Part shown: piece after piece, positions 34,611-44,942 of the stretch | Numbering within the stretch: position 1 is the stretch's first letter | How the letters are laid out: the number at the start of each line of letters is the position of its first letter | Source of the DNA: Leptospira terpstrae serovar Hualin str. LT 11-33 = ATCC 700639 | Lineage (GTDB): Bacteria > Spirochaetota > Leptospiria > Leptospirales > Leptospiraceae | Assembly (NCBI RefSeq): GCF_000332495.1 | Contig: NZ_AOGW02000006.1 | Coordinates: 1-64,000, forward strand | Direction of reading: 5' to 3' | Length of the DNA: 64,000 bases | The notes under the pieces: generated by a model | Told to the model about the DNA's origin: nothing | What the model saw: only the letters and a program-made list of their open reading frames with translations | Database searches by the model: none | Made by a program: the position numbers and the translations under genes

Positions 34611-37349
34611 TTATGTTAGATTTTGATAGATCATCGAAAGAAGTTCCGAAAGGATAATGGGTTTTTTAACATAACCATTCATTCCATTTTCTAAATATTC
34701 ATTCAGCTGTGATTCCATACTATTTGCAGTGATTGCGATGATTGGTATATCACGATACGAATCATTTCTCTTTCGAATCATTTTTGTTGCTTCCATACCA
34801 TCTAACACTGGCATTTGTATGTCCATGAGTATCATATCAAATCGATCTTCCAAATGACCTAAAGAATCATCCAGAAACTGAATGACTTCAAGTCCATTGG
34901 ATGCAACACTTACCTTGATATTCTCTTTTTGAAATATTTTGGTAATAAACTTTTGATTTAATAAATTATCTTCAGCGATTAAAATATGGTAATTTTTATT
35001 TGTTCCAATTTTTGTTGTATTGAGATTTCCTAAGGGTAATTCTCTTTGTTCTGTTTCTTGAAATGGAATGGTAAATTGAAAAGTGGAGCCAACGTTTACT
35101 TTACTTTGAACTTCTATATCGCCACCCATCAAATGGACAAGTTGTTTTGAAATATAGAGTCCGAGCCCAGAGCCTTCAAATTTTTTTGTACGAGAATCTT
35201 CCAATTGTACAAAACGATCAAATAACCTGGCGATATTTTCTTCCGATATACCAATGCCTGTGTCTTTTACTGTAAAAACTATATACCTTTTATCATTACT
35301 TAAATTCACATCTAAAGATATTGAGCCAACGAATGTAAACTTAAGAGCATTTGCAATTAGGTTAATCAATATTTGGCGAAGTCGATTTTCATCAACCAGA
35401 ACATAAAGATTTGGATCCAAACCAATGATATTGATTTGAAGATCTAAATTCTTTTTCTTTGCATCTGCAAAAAACAACTGGGTTACATCTTTACATAATT
35501 TATTAATATTTGTTGGCTTTGAAATGAATTCTAATTTTTTGTTTTCTAATTTAGATACATCCAATATGTCATTGATGATTGTTAAAAGTGATAATACGGA
35601 TTTTTCAGCATTGTCTAAATAATCTTTTTGTTCTGCATCTATATTTGTCTGTTCTAACAAGGTCAACATACCCAACACTCCATTCATAGGTGTGCGGATT
35701 TCATGACTCATATTGGCCAAAAACTCAGATTTCACTCGGTTGGCTTTTTCAAGCTCAAATGTTCTTTTTTCAACGATATCCTGAATGCTCTTCTCTTTAC
35801 CCATAATGATAAGAAGCAGAATTCCTAAAAGCCCAGTTAAAAGCGAAGATATGATTAACAAAAAACGCGAAGCATTGGTAAGATTCATTTGGAAATAATC
35901 TTTAGTCGCAATGGTTTTAATGTTCAACACATGCGAACCAATTAAAATTGGGTGTTCATAAAAATAATCTGAGAAAATTTTCTCGTCTATATTTGAACAA
36001 TTTTTTGAAAATATTTCTATATTATAAGGATCGTTAACTTCTTCAATTTTTATACACAAAGGATTTTGATCATTCCCAATGATTGAATTTTCAATGATTG
36101 TCGTTAATCGAATCACAGCTGTAGCAAATCCAAACTCACCATCCCACCGATTAATAGGAGAAAAAACCAAAAAACCTAAATTATTTTTCAAACTTTGTAC
36201 AAGGTTGATTTTGCTTGTAATCTCAATATCTTGTCTTTCTGTTGCACTAAACAAAGCATCTTTTCTCGTTGGATCAGATAGAATATTGAATCCAATAGCT
36301 TGTTTGTTATCGCTATAAGGATAGATAAAACGGATATATACATAATCTTCGTTTTCTGGTGATCTTATTAATTTTTGATCTTTTCTGATTGATATACCAA
36401 TTGAATCTGAATAATCTTTTTTTAAATTTTTTTCCGCGTGGGGACGTGAAGAGTTTCTGATCAGAGGATTCCAAGATAATGCAGTTACGCTACCCGAGTC
36501 TTCCATAATCCCTTTTGAAAACTGATCGAATTTTTTTCGATTTAGATTTTCTGTTAGAGAGATAAATGAGCCTAAGGCTTTTACAACTCTTAAGTTTTCT
36601 AAAAAGCCATGTTCAATTCCCGAAGAAATGATTTGTCCATCGGACTTGATTCTATATTTGATAAACTCTTTTTCCCAATTCCGAGTTAAGAAAAATATAG
36701 ATAATGTAAAAACAAAAGTACTCATAGTTGCAGAAGCAAAAATAATTAATCTTAAAAATTTTTCCTCACCTTTATACCATTTCCATATTAAAATTAGAAG
36801 TGGAGTGAAAATAATAATTCCAATGGAATCTCCCATCCACCAAGTAATCCAAGTTTGGAAAAGGAATTCAAAATAGATGATCTTAAAATAAAACAAAGAC
36901 AAACTTCCGATGACAGAAGACATAAATGCAGAAACAGGGCCTGCTAAAATAAAAAAGATTAAGATTTCGTTTGCTTGGAAAATATTTAACGTAGGACTAG
37001 AAAACCTTTTTAAAAGATAGGAACCTAAAATTGCTGAGGTTGAGTTTCCTAATGAGATAGTTATATTTTGTGGGTTAGAGATTAAAAATTGAATCCAAGT
37101 TTCCGAAGTGGGAAGGTGCGTCGTGTTGGTAAAGTATGCGCCTAAAAATAATGCAGGCCAAACGCGATTCCCAAAGATTAAAACAAATCCTAAGGCGAGG
37201 CCAGCAGGAGGCCAAACTGGTGTACTGTATCCATCTATCGAAGACAGATTGAGACTGAGTTTTCCAGCTAAGAAATAGAGTAAAAATACAAAAATAAGGA
37301 GTGCTAATTCTCGAATGAAATTCCTAACAAACACATTCCCGGCAGACAT
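34611..37349 (-). CDS. hybrid sensor histidine kinase: MASE1-CHASE-HisKA-HATPase-REC
   Basis: 912 residues, inner membrane. Residues about 15-300 are a MASE1 membrane sensor (STPVWPPAGLALGFVLIFGN) with eight helices. About 245-440 form a periplasmic CHASE domain (SGIEHGFLENLRVVKALGSF). A further helix lies near 490. The HisKA dimerisation domain contains FLANMSHEIRTPMNGVLGML, followed by HATPase (DTGIGISEENIARLF, GSGLGLYISKQLV) and a C-terminal REC domain (MILMDIQMPVLDGMEATKMI). No HPt domain is present, so a separate phosphotransfer protein is needed. The ligand is unknown. Monocistronic. Confidence 0.92.
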   Translation of the reverse strand: MSAGNVFVRNFIRELALLIFVFLLYFLAGKLSLNLSSIDGYSTPVWPPAGLALGFVLIFGNRVWPALFLGAYFTNTTHLPTSETWIQFLISNPQNITISLGNSTSAILGSYLLKRFSSPTLNIFQANEILIFFILAGPVSAFMSSVIGSLSLFYFKIIYFEFLFQTWITWWMGDSIGIIIFTPLLILIWKWYKGEEKFLRLIIFASATMSTFVFTLSIFFLTRNWEKEFIKYRIKSDGQIISSGIEHGFLENLRVVKALGSFISLTENLNRKKFDQFSKGIMEDSGSVTALSWNPLIRNSSRPHAEKNLKKDYSDSIGISIRKDQKLIRSPENEDYVYIRFIYPYSDNKQAIGFNILSDPTRKDALFSATERQDIEITSKINLVQSLKNNLGFLVFSPINRWDGEFGFATAVIRLTTIIENSIIGNDQNPLCIKIEEVNDPYNIEIFSKNCSNIDEKIFSDYFYEHPILIGSHVLNIKTIATKDYFQMNLTNASRFLLIISSLLTGLLGILLLIIMGKEKSIQDIVEKRTFELEKANRVKSEFLANMSHEIRTPMNGVLGMLTLLEQTNIDAEQKDYLDNAEKSVLSLLTIINDILDVSKLENKKLEFISKPTNINKLCKDVTQLFFADAKKKNLDLQINIIGLDPNLYVLVDENRLRQILINLIANALKFTFVGSISLDVNLSNDKRYIVFTVKDTGIGISEENIARLFDRFVQLEDSRTKKFEGSGLGLYISKQLVHLMGGDIEVQSKVNVGSTFQFTIPFQETEQRELPLGNLNTTKIGTNKNYHILIAEDNLLNQKFITKIFQKENIKVSVASNGLEVIQFLDDSLGHLEDRFDMILMDIQMPVLDGMEATKMIRKRNDSYRDIPIIAITANSMESQLNEYLENGMNGYVKKPIILSELLSMIYQNLT

Positions 37350-37438
37350 ACATATATAAGGACGATGGAAAATTGAAGAATCAGTAAATTTAAAATTTCG
37401 GTAACGAGCGAAATGAAATTATTTTCTCACCCGAGACA

Positions 37439-37481
37439 GGGGCTTCCTAGGGCGCTCACTCCGCCCCAAATAGGGAAGCAT
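37439..37481. repeat. GC-rich palindrome between kinase and SRPBCC genes
   Basis: GGCTTCCTAGGGCGCTCACT and CCGCCCCAAATAGGGAAGC form nested stems (outer GCTTCC/GGAAGC with TA/TA, inner GGGCG/CGCCC) over about 40 bp. There is no T-run. It might act as a factor-assisted terminator for the SRPBCC gene ending at 37492. Its GGGCGCTCA block also resembles the left end of the dispersed repeat at 18795. Confidence 0.5.
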
Positions 37482-37491
37482 CTAAAAGTTT

Positions 37492-37908
37492 CTAATGACC
37501 TTCCACATATTTCTTAAAGTTATCTAGTATGGCTTGCCATCCTCCCCGTTGCATTTCTTCCGGGTTTTCTTTTTCAGGATCAAAACTTACTGTCACTTTT
37601 GTTTTGTTACCTTCTGCTTCTAAATCAACAGAAGCTTTCCTACCATCTTCCATCGTATAGGTAAATGACTTTTGATCTGTGATTTTGTCATAGACCGCTT
37701 CAAACTCAAAACCAAAACTTCCATCTTTGGCTTCCATTCTCGCACTGTACTTTCCACCGACACGTAAGTCATTTTTTGCCCAAGGGCATTGCCAATCATC
37801 GGAAGCAAAGTTCCAATGGATAATGTGTTTCGGGTTGGTGTAGTAGTCCCAAACCTTTTGGCTATCAGCTTGAATCGTAGATTGAATTATGATTTGATTG
37901 GAGTCCAT
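37492..37908 (-). CDS. SRPBCC (AHSA1-like) domain protein
   Basis: 138 residues, cytosolic START-like fold. Signature blocks: IIIQSTIQADSQKVWDYYTN at the N-terminus, HWNFASDDWQCPWAKNDLRV and GGKYSARMEAKDG in the middle, and the C-terminal GGWQAILDNFKKYVE. Members of this Aha1-like family bind hydrophobic ligands or act in stress responses; the partner is unknown. A second, related gene lies 76 bp upstream on the same strand (37985-38452). Confidence 0.85.
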   Translation of the reverse strand: MDSNQIIIQSTIQADSQKVWDYYTNPKHIIHWNFASDDWQCPWAKNDLRVGGKYSARMEAKDGSFGFEFEAVYDKITDQKSFTYTMEDGRKASVDLEAEGNKTKVTVSFDPEKENPEEMQRGGWQAILDNFKKYVEGH

Positions 37909-37984
37909 GGCAGAATATATAATGGATACCTATTTCAGTTGCAATTCATTTTCTATTGCAATGAAATACAATTTTCCATCAACC

Positions 37985-38452
37985 TTAGATATTTAAGTTC
38001 TCTGCAATCCCTCTTACGATATCCAAACATTGGTTCCAACTTTCTATCGAATGGTCCCGTCGTTCTTCTGCTGTAAATCCAGTTTGATTTAAATGAATGG
38101 TTACGATTCCATCTGCAAATGTTAGTTTGTTTTCAATGATCGAATAATTTTCTGGTCTGTCTGGTAAACCAAAGAAAGCACTAAAATAAGTATATTTGAA
38201 TGTATGAGGCGGTTGGAAAGATAGAATGGTACCTTTTTCTTCATAAGGTGTTCCTTCCCAAATTCCTTTAAAAACTAAGGAAGTTCCTTCTTTCCATTCA
38301 GATATAGCTTCCGATCCATATAAATATTCTTTGATGTACTTGGGTGTAGTAAGAATTTCCCAAACGCGTTCTGGATTTGATTGAATGGTTTTTGTAATAC
38401 TCAGGTTTAAATTATGGTTTAGTTGATTTGCAGTGTTCATTGGTTCCTTCAA
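37985..38452 (-). CDS. SRPBCC (AHSA1-like) domain protein
   Basis: 155 residues, cytosolic. The pattern NLSITKTIQSNPERVWEILT, KEYLYGSEAISEWKEGTSLV and the C-terminal SIESWNQCLDIVRGIAENL is typical of Aha1-type SRPBCC proteins. It is a paralogue of the neighbour at 37492 but diverged. Upstream, an AraC-type regulator is transcribed divergently from 38518, so the two may share a control region of 65 bp. Function unknown. Confidence 0.84.
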   Translation of the reverse strand: MKEPMNTANQLNHNLNLSITKTIQSNPERVWEILTTPKYIKEYLYGSEAISEWKEGTSLVFKGIWEGTPYEEKGTILSFQPPHTFKYTYFSAFFGLPDRPENYSIIENKLTFADGIVTIHLNQTGFTAEERRDHSIESWNQCLDIVRGIAENLNI

Positions 38453-38517
38453 AAATAAGATACCAGAGATTCAAAGATTTGGATTGTAAAAACACGACAA
38501 AACTATAAATAAGTGCT

Positions 38518-39321
38518 ATGGCGAATGAAAAAGGAAAACCAACTAGGGGAGTTTTACGCCAAACGAAAGCCAATTTAATGACAAAACACAATCGGTTTTT
38601 TGCTAATACAAAACTTGATTTTTTTATTGAACATTATTGGACTGTTAGTTGGGATTTTACAGACATGGAACCTTACCTTGCAGAAACTCTTCCTTATCCA
38701 AGCATCCACATTGTTTTTGAGAAAGGAAATTCAAAAATATTTGGCGTCACCAAAGGTAAGTTTTCTATTCTTTTGGAAGGCAAAGGTTCTGTATTTGGAA
38801 TCAAATTCCGACCGGGAGGATTTTATCCATTCTTTCAAAAAAATATATCAATACTCACAGACAAAACAATACCCATTTCCGAACTAACTAGAGAAGATAG
38901 CCTGCCCCTTGAAAATAAAATCTTTCAAAAAGAAGATGAAGAAAGTAGAATCAAAATCATTGAAACATGGCTAGAAAGTATTTTACCAGAACGCGATCCT
39001 AAAATTCCCTTAATCAATGTCATGATCGATAAAGTTAAAGAAGATAGAACCATCCAAACAGTGGATCAAATTGCTAAACTATTTTCAACCAACGTTCGTA
39101 GTTTACAAAGACTCTTTCGTGAGTATGTAGGAGTTAGTCCCAAATGGGTCATCCAACGATTTAGAATTCAAGAAGTAGCAGAACGAATAGAAAAAGAAAA
39201 ATTTATCCATTATGCAGAGATGGCTTTAGATTTGGGATATTATGACCAGGCACATTTTATAAAAGATTTTAAAAATACTATTGGACTAAGTCCAGAAGAA
39301 TACCTTAAAACAGTCTTATAA
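38518..39321 (+). CDS. AraC-family transcriptional regulator
   Basis: 267 residues, cytosolic. The N-terminal part has the DUF6597-like pattern (IEHYWTVSWDFTDMEPYLAE, then TLPYPSIHIVFEKG). The C-terminal part is a two-HTH AraC DNA-binding domain (VDQIAKLFSTNVRSLQRLFR and EMALDLGYYDQAHFIKDFKN) ending GLSPEEYLK. Divergent from the SRPBCC genes, which it may control. A separate plus-strand gene starts 13 bp after its stop. Confidence 0.87.
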   Translation: MANEKGKPTRGVLRQTKANLMTKHNRFFANTKLDFFIEHYWTVSWDFTDMEPYLAETLPYPSIHIVFEKGNSKIFGVTKGKFSILLEGKGSVFGIKFRPGGFYPFFQKNISILTDKTIPISELTREDSLPLENKIFQKEDEESRIKIIETWLESILPERDPKIPLINVMIDKVKEDRTIQTVDQIAKLFSTNVRSLQRLFREYVGVSPKWVIQRFRIQEVAERIEKEKFIHYAEMALDLGYYDQAHFIKDFKNTIGLSPEEYLKTVL

Positions 39322-39334
39322 AAAATAAAAGTAT

Positions 39335-40105
39335 ATGAAATTAATTTACACATCCACTGATTATACAAAGATAAAAATCATCGAATCGGTCCTTTCTGCA
39401 AATAACATCAAGTTTATGACCAAAGGAGAATATCTTGATGTATTAAATTCAATGATTCCTAGACAATCCAATTTAATTGAGATTTATGTTGCCGAAAAAG
39501 ATTATGAAATAGCTTTAGAGGTTATTGAAAATGGATCTGCAACAGAAGAACCTCATGAAGAAGATGTTTTTCCTGAAAGTAGATACAACCGTTATCGAGA
39601 GTTAACCAAATTAAAACGAAAAAAAGATAAAGTGGCTCTACTTACATTGATCTCCGGTATTTTATTTGTGTCCAATCTCTATTTTCTTTTCCTTTTTATC
39701 GTGGAAAAAGATAAGTTTTTAAAATTTAAACATTCAATGGAAAATGAGTTATTTACTTATGAATTCGATGACGATTCTTATTGTACTTCCACTAGATACA
39801 GAAAAACTGGAAAGATACTCCAAATTTCCTGTTATGATAAAGAAACAGATAAAATCAAAAATGAAAAAAATTATGATTCGAGTGGATTATTAACTTACGA
39901 GTCTTTCAATCCCTATCTCGGTGATTTTTTTACAATACAAAGATCTTATGATACCAAAGGAATTAAAACAGTTGAATTTGCAGACAACGACCAAGATGGC
40001 GAATTTGACGAATACATCATCTACAACAACCAAGGTTCTAAACAAAAACGATATTTGGATCAAAATAAAGACCATCGTTTTGATGAATCTGAAATCGTTG
40101 ATTAA
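39335..40105 (+). CDS. DUF2007 protein with membrane helix and EF-hand-like tail
   Basis: 256 residues. Residues 1-70 (MKLIYTSTDYTKIKIIESVL, then NIKFMTKGEY) fit the DUF2007 putative signal-transducing domain, found at the N-terminus of several membrane proteins. A single hydrophobic helix (about 102-122) anchors it. The C-terminal part contains two Ca2+-loop-like DxDxDG patterns: DNDQDGEFDE and DQNKDHRFDESE. The DUF2007 part would be cytosolic and the tail outside. Function unknown; the EF-hand reading is an inference. Confidence 0.68.
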   Translation: MKLIYTSTDYTKIKIIESVLSANNIKFMTKGEYLDVLNSMIPRQSNLIEIYVAEKDYEIALEVIENGSATEEPHEEDVFPESRYNRYRELTKLKRKKDKVALLTLISGILFVSNLYFLFLFIVEKDKFLKFKHSMENELFTYEFDDDSYCTSTRYRKTGKILQISCYDKETDKIKNEKNYDSSGLLTYESFNPYLGDFFTIQRSYDTKGIKTVEFADNDQDGEFDEYIIYNNQGSKQKRYLDQNKDHRFDESEIVD

Positions 40106-40132
40106 AGAATCAATAGGAAAAGTAATAACATA

Positions 40133-40489
40133 ATGCATCCCATTTTAAAACAAGCTTTCGATTTAGAGATGACTACGGCAAAAAACTTATACAATGAATC
40201 AAAGTATAAAGAATCTTTTTTCCATCTTGAACGTGCGCATATCCTTGGACAAAGATTTGTGATTCCTCATACCTACAACCATTGGTGGATGCTAAAAGTA
40301 GGAATTCGTAACAAAGACAAACGAGAAATTTTCGGACAGTTAGTACGGCTTGCGGTGGCGGGAATTGGATCTCTCATTGGCCGGGTTCCGATCGGAAACA
40401 CGGGAGGAGCAGATATTGGAATCATGCAAGTACTACCAATTCAGGAAGATCTGAAAGTTCTATTGGAGAGGGCCGGCGAAACCACATAA
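40133..40489 (+). CDS. DUF3703 family protein
   Basis: 118 residues, cytosolic. Conserved family blocks are visible: FFHLERAHILGQRFVIPHTY, NHWWMLKVGIRNKDKREIFG, and GRVPIGNTGGADI. Mainly helical with a Gly-rich middle. It lies 27 bp after the DUF2007 gene on the same strand and may be cotranscribed. Function unknown; family members often sit near metal-related genes, but not here. Confidence 0.82.
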   Translation: MHPILKQAFDLEMTTAKNLYNESKYKESFFHLERAHILGQRFVIPHTYNHWWMLKVGIRNKDKREIFGQLVRLAVAGIGSLIGRVPIGNTGGADIGIMQVLPIQEDLKVLLERAGETT

Positions 40490-40677
40490 TCGTTCTTAAA
40501 GAAAATTGCCCCTTCTTGGGTTGGAAAGACAACGTCACTTGCCTCACTGTTCAATGTATCAGAACTTAGAGCCATATACTATGCAATATTGGAATTTTTG
40601 TCTGCTATAGCGAATAAGGGACTCGCCAACTCCTTTTCCCACTGGAACTTCAGTACGTACCAATTTGGAGGAATCAA

Positions 40678-41115
40678 ATGGCGAATAGTTTATTTGAAGC
40701 AAAGGCATCGTGGGCCGGGGGCCTGAAGTTAAACGTAGAATCAAGGAATCACAAATGGGTGATTGATGAACCAGAATTTTTAGGTGGAACCGATTTGGGA
40801 GCCAATCCCGTTGAGCATGTATTAGGTGGACTTGCCGCTTGTGTTGGAGTTTTGGTTTCTGTTTTTGCACCTGCACACAAAGTGGAGTTAAAAGATTACC
40901 AGGTTTTTGCAGAAGGTGATTTAGATTTGGATGGATTTCAAGGACTATCCGATGTTAGACCTGGTTTTTCGGAAATCCGTTACCGAGTGAACATTCAAAG
41001 TGATTCACCAAAGGCAAACATTGATGCACTTCTGGCTCATATTGATAAAGTTTGTCCTGTGAAGGATAGTCTTTCAGGAGTTGCTGTCTTGAATGAAGTG
41101 GCCGTTGCAGGTTAG
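40678..41115 (+). CDS. OsmC/Ohr family peroxide-reducing protein
   Basis: 145 residues. The OsmC fold shows GGTDLGANPVEHVLGGLAAC with the peroxidatic Cys in AACVGV (about residue 58) and a second Cys in KVCPVKDSLSGV (about residue 126). It reduces organic hydroperoxides using the two Cys. The arrangement suits OsmC-like thiol peroxidases. The gene has its own 188-bp upstream gap and a terminator downstream. Confidence 0.87.
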   Translation: MANSLFEAKASWAGGLKLNVESRNHKWVIDEPEFLGGTDLGANPVEHVLGGLAACVGVLVSVFAPAHKVELKDYQVFAEGDLDLDGFQGLSDVRPGFSEIRYRVNIQSDSPKANIDALLAHIDKVCPVKDSLSGVAVLNEVAVAG

Positions 41116-41122
41116 TATATTT

Positions 41123-41161
41123 TAGGATACCAATAGTTGTTACAATACTTTTGGTATCCTA
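41123..41161. terminator. bidirectional hairpin terminator between osmC-like and Omp85-like genes
   Basis: A perfect 11-bp stem (TAGGATACCAA at 41123-41133 with TTGGTATCCTA at 41151-41161) lies in the 59-bp gap between convergent genes. No long T-run follows on the plus strand; on the minus strand the TATACTAAC after the stem has few T's. It is nonetheless well placed for both genes. Confidence 0.78.
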
Positions 41162-41174
41162 TTCGATTCTTTAA

Positions 41175-42698
41175 TTAGAATACATGGCTAAAGTTAACAA
41201 AGAGTTGTTCGTCTTCTCTAGATTTTGCATAATCAATCATGATGATGGTTGCTTGGTTCCAAGCAATCCGTAAACCAATACCTCTAGAATACGCATAACC
41301 TTTCCAACCTAATTTATGTTCATCGTCCCATACACGACCATAATCGAAGAAAGGAACTAAGTTAAAGGCAAAAAATTCTGATCCAAACCTAGCTTCTGCA
41401 AACTTCCAACGAACTTCTGTGTTCCCCCAACCCATGGCCCGGCCCACAAATCGATCTTGTTTAAACCCTCGAAGTGTTCGAAGACCTCCAAGTCCCCCAA
41501 CAAGACCTTCTGTTCCCCACATATTTCTATATTCATAAAATGGTGCTTCTCCATCAGTCACACCTAATCCAAATCGATTGGCAACAACTAACTTATCAAA
41601 TACCTTAGGGAAAGGACTCCAAAATAATTTTGTTTGAGCAAAGTATTTTTGATAATCATATTCGGAGCCAATGGACTTTGTATGTTTTTCGTAAGTGGCT
41701 TCGGCAAAAATACCTGAGTTAGGATCAGGTTCAAAATCTCTTGTATCATATACGAGTCCTACTCGAAGTGCATTTACATATCCGCCATTATATCCGATTA
41801 TTTTTTTTCCTTCGTAGTCTTCTGTAAGGCGAGTTTTTCCATTGGGAACATCTGCTGTGTGTTCACCACCAAGGAGAGGATCTACACCACGTGCCAACCT
41901 TCCATCATAGGTTCTGACGATGTTATTAGAAAACTTAAAACCTGCGACAAGCCTTACAGTTCCACCGACAAAGGAACGTTCCGTACTTGCTGTTGCCATT
42001 GGAGTTTCAATCGTATAACGGTTGTACATTTTGTCTGTCACTACATAACCTGGAGCCTGCGGAAATCCAGAATAGGTTTTTCCACCTAAACTGATCGGAT
42101 CAGAACTAGTTCCAGGTCGAAAGTAGGTTAGGTTATTTTCCTGATCCATGTAACTTGCGTTTACAATATGCCTTCCATCAGGTTGGTTTCTGTCCAAATA
42201 CGATAAAGGCTTCATGGTATCTTCACCAATTCCAAAATAGAGAGTCGTTGGTGTGATGGTCAAAAATAAGTCGGCCCGGAGTCGCCATTGTGTGTCTGCA
42301 ATGAAGGGCATGTCCAAACTCACTTGGTGGTATTGTGCATTTTTGTTTGTATTAAAGTATTGAGCAAACACGCGCATGCGATACGGAGTGTAATAGAAAA
42401 GGGGATCAGTTTTTTTTCCGTTTTCGTAAATATAAGCACGTGCGCCATATCCAATTCCTTCGTTTGGATCGGAGTTGATAAGAGGTAAACCCGTAGGGTA
42501 CCAACTTTCTTTTTTATCCTCTATGTCCTTTTTGCAAAGTTGTTTGCTCGCATCCATAGGAAAGGGTAGATTTTTCGGAGGAGGATCTTTTTCACAACCA
42601 GCACTGGGAACATAGTCCTGGGCAGAGAGTGAAGTTGGTATGACTAAGAAAAACCAACTAACAAAGGAAAAAAGAACAAGGCTAAGGATTCGATTCAT
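41175..42698 (-). CDS. Omp85/BamA-TamA-like outer-membrane beta-barrel protein
   Basis: The ATG at 42698 ([20 protein letters not shown]) gives 507 residues; an upstream GTG at 42770 is unlikely. A signal peptide ends at about SLSAQD. The mature protein begins with a Cys-containing short N-part and no POTRA repeats. The rest is a surface-antigen-type barrel: alternating strands such as [18 protein letters not shown], and the Omp85 barrel motif [20 protein letters not shown] (residues about 400-420). It ends in F. Probably inserts into the outer membrane; the client is unknown. Confidence 0.75.
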   Translation of the reverse strand: MNRILSLVLFSFVSWFFLVIPTSLSAQDYVPSAGCEKDPPPKNLPFPMDASKQLCKKDIEDKKESWYPTGLPLINSDPNEGIGYGARAYIYENGKKTDPLFYYTPYRMRVFAQYFNTNKNAQYHQVSLDMPFIADTQWRLRADLFLTITPTTLYFGIGEDTMKPLSYLDRNQPDGRHIVNASYMDQENNLTYFRPGTSSDPISLGGKTYSGFPQAPGYVVTDKMYNRYTIETPMATASTERSFVGGTVRLVAGFKFSNNIVRTYDGRLARGVDPLLGGEHTADVPNGKTRLTEDYEGKKIIGYNGGYVNALRVGLVYDTRDFEPDPNSGIFAEATYEKHTKSIGSEYDYQKYFAQTKLFWSPFPKVFDKLVVANRFGLGVTDGEAPFYEYRNMWGTEGLVGGLGGLRTLRGFKQDRFVGRAMGWGNTEVRWKFAEARFGSEFFAFNLVPFFDYGRVWDDEHKLGWKGYAYSRGIGLRIAWNQATIIMIDYAKSREDEQLFVNFSHVF

Positions 42699-42841
42699 AG
42701 GTGTGAGCGTATACAACCCATGGACAATACGTACAGGGAAGAATCGGTCAACCAGGAAATGAGTTTCCACTCACTTTTTATAAGTCTAGAATCCTGGCCG
42801 TTGGTTTCCTTTCTTCTCTTCGGAATTTGGCAATTTGATCG

Positions 42842-44395
42842 TTAATTCGTCATTTCTTTGGCCATAGAATCTAGCTGAACAATGATCCCGCCCGTGGATT
42901 TACTACTTTCTGAAATTTGTTTGGAAATTTCGACTATGTTGGCTGCAGATTCAGAAACGTTGGCTGTGATTTTTGTGGACTCTTCGGTTGCAATTTTTTG
43001 GAAATTCGTAGAGTTTTCGATGGTTTTACTAGTCTCGTAAATCCTTGTATTTAGGTTATCGATAGTTTCAATGGCTTTGTCAATTTCTACAATTTTGGTT
43101 CCAACTCCTGTGATATCATTTTTGATGGTTCCGATAGCAGTATCCAATTTCCCCATCATTACCGAAGATTTGTTAATGAGGTCACTACTCTCTCCAATCA
43201 GGGATAGATTTTCTTGAATGATCTTTGAAATTTCTTTTGAGTTCCGAGTGGTTGCATCCGCTAACTTTGATATCTCTTCTGCAACAACAGCAAATCCTCG
43301 CCCATGTTCACCTGCCCTTGCTGCTTCGATCGCAGCATTCAAAGACAACAAGTTTACTTTATCTGCAATGTCATTGATCACTGAAACAAAATCTGAAATT
43401 TCCGTACTTTTGTCTTTAAGGATATTGAATTTATTAATCGAAAGATGGATATGTTCCGAAGTATCGTTGGAATAACCCATGACTACGTCTAAATTTTTGT
43501 ATATCCTGCTCGTTCCAGTTTGAACAGTTTCATTAATTGCTTTTAAATCACTTACCGATTGAATAGAAACTTCTGATTCGTTATACAAGGATTTGGCGAT
43601 TTTGTTATTTGAATCTGCTTTTGAAGATAATTCTTTTAATGAGGTAGATATTTCTTCAAGAGAGGAAGCTTGATGTTGTGAAATTTGTTTTAGTTCTTCC
43701 GAAATCGTATCTTGATTTTTAATCTGTTGTTTCATCATATCGATAGTATTCAAAATTGTTTTTGCCATGTTCATCAAATTGTCTAAGGCTTTCTTTGCTT
43801 CTTTTTGTTTTTCTACAGCTAAGTTAAGAAGTGTTCTTGTGGCAGTGGCCCCTACTGTGGCACCGATCCCTACCCAAACAAAAATTAGAAATCTAACAAT
43901 GATATTACTTTTAGGACCACCAGGAATTAATTCAGGCCGCACCAAAAACAAAACGATTTCAGAAACAATAATCAAAATAAAATTATAAATGGAAGCATTA
44001 CGATTGAAATACAATACACTCAAAACAAAGGAGATATAGAATGTAGCAGAAAGTTCAGTGGCCCCATAAATGACAAATTGAAACACAAGCAAACACAAAG
44101 TAACACCAGTAATAGAAATATAACTCGATGACCAGTGAGTTTTCAATCTTGTAGAAAGTAAAAATCCAACGATTAATATGGAAGTTGCGAGGACAAATTC
44201 GATAAGAATACTTTGGTAGGTGAGATAGTCCGAACCTTTTCCTGCAATTTTGATGGAAAGTGTTGCCACATTCGCTAGGGCAAGAATCGAAAGAAACGAC
44301 ATGAACATTCGTTTGTTGTTTCTTAACATCACTTCCGTGAACAAGTCATCGGAAATCGTCATCACATTTTTTGAAGCAAAAAGTTTAGCAAACAA
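42842..44395 (-). CDS. methyl-accepting chemotaxis protein with six-helix membrane sensor
   Basis: 517 residues. Six hydrophobic helices (about residues 28-190) precede a long cytoplasmic coiled coil. The MCP tip is [20 protein letters not shown] and then [20 protein letters not shown]. No large periplasmic domain or HAMP is seen. The gene begins [20 protein letters not shown]. Similar in layout to the MCP at 14729-16294. Signals via CheA/CheW; stimulus unknown. It is probably monocistronic. Confidence 0.92.
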   Translation of the reverse strand: MFAKLFASKNVMTISDDLFTEVMLRNNKRMFMSFLSILALANVATLSIKIAGKGSDYLTYQSILIEFVLATSILIVGFLLSTRLKTHWSSSYISITGVTLCLLVFQFVIYGATELSATFYISFVLSVLYFNRNASIYNFILIIVSEIVLFLVRPELIPGGPKSNIIVRFLIFVWVGIGATVGATATRTLLNLAVEKQKEAKKALDNLMNMAKTILNTIDMMKQQIKNQDTISEELKQISQHQASSLEEISTSLKELSSKADSNNKIAKSLYNESEVSIQSVSDLKAINETVQTGTSRIYKNLDVVMGYSNDTSEHIHLSINKFNILKDKSTEISDFVSVINDIADKVNLLSLNAAIEAARAGEHGRGFAVVAEEISKLADATTRNSKEISKIIQENLSLIGESSDLINKSSVMMGKLDTAIGTIKNDITGVGTKIVEIDKAIETIDNLNTRIYETSKTIENSTNFQKIATEESTKITANVSESAANIVEISKQISESSKSTGGIIVQLDSMAKEMTN

Positions 44396-44942
44396 ACAGA
44401 ACCTTCTTTAGAAAGTATAGAGAATTTAGCCATAGTTTCAAAACGGAGTTACTTGGCAAAAAACGTTCTCGACCCATAAGAAAAAACCTAAAACAGAATC
44501 CAGAGCCCCTACATTCGCTTTTCGAAGTTCTCATCTGAAACTACATGCACTCGATCTAAAGCCGAAATGGAGAAAAACTGAATCTTGTTCACCCTAATAG
44601 AAATGGGACGAAAAGAAGATTAAAGAAAATCACTTTTTTTAAAAGACAAAGCTAATATTTTTAAAGTTAGCTACTTTATATTTTGGAAAAAGAAAAAACA
44701 GTTTTGATTCCAAATTTTTTTTATTATTTTTCTAAAAAATAAAACTTCATTGCAATAAACTTTTATCCAGTAGGCATTGATTAGATTGAATGCAATTACT
44801 AATTTTGCTAGTGTCAGCAATTAACAGGCTTTCCACTACAATACCGCAAATTATCTGTTAGTTTTTCTAAGAAAATTTCCAAGATCGTTGACACAAAATA
44901 TAAATAAAAATACAACTGACAAAAATTAATCAGGAGGATCAT
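44396..44942. other. 547-bp gene-free stretch upstream of the TRL cluster
   Basis: The part next to the MCP gene (44396-44640) has mixed composition without an ORF longer than about 40 codons. The part from 44641 is very AT-rich with long A and T tracts and probably contains bent DNA. The promoter of the TRL genes lies at its right end (44888-44916). No tRNA, hairpin or repeat was seen. Confidence 0.6.
44888..44916 (+). promoter_or_regulatory. sigma70-type promoter of the TRL gene cluster
   Basis: TTGACA at 44888-44893 is a perfect -35 box. TACAAC at 44911-44916, 17 bp downstream, differs from TATAAT at two positions. The transcript would begin near 44923, just ahead of the AGGAGG ribosome site at 44932-44937. 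An AT-rich stretch upstream could act as an UP element. Assigned by eye. Confidence 0.65.

Noticed and set aside
44396..44942. tRNA gene or small RNA in the gap before the TRL cluster, because the family name refers to tRNA loci
   Set aside because: No cloverleaf-like arms, GTTCRA or TGG-like box were seen; the stretch is AT-rich.
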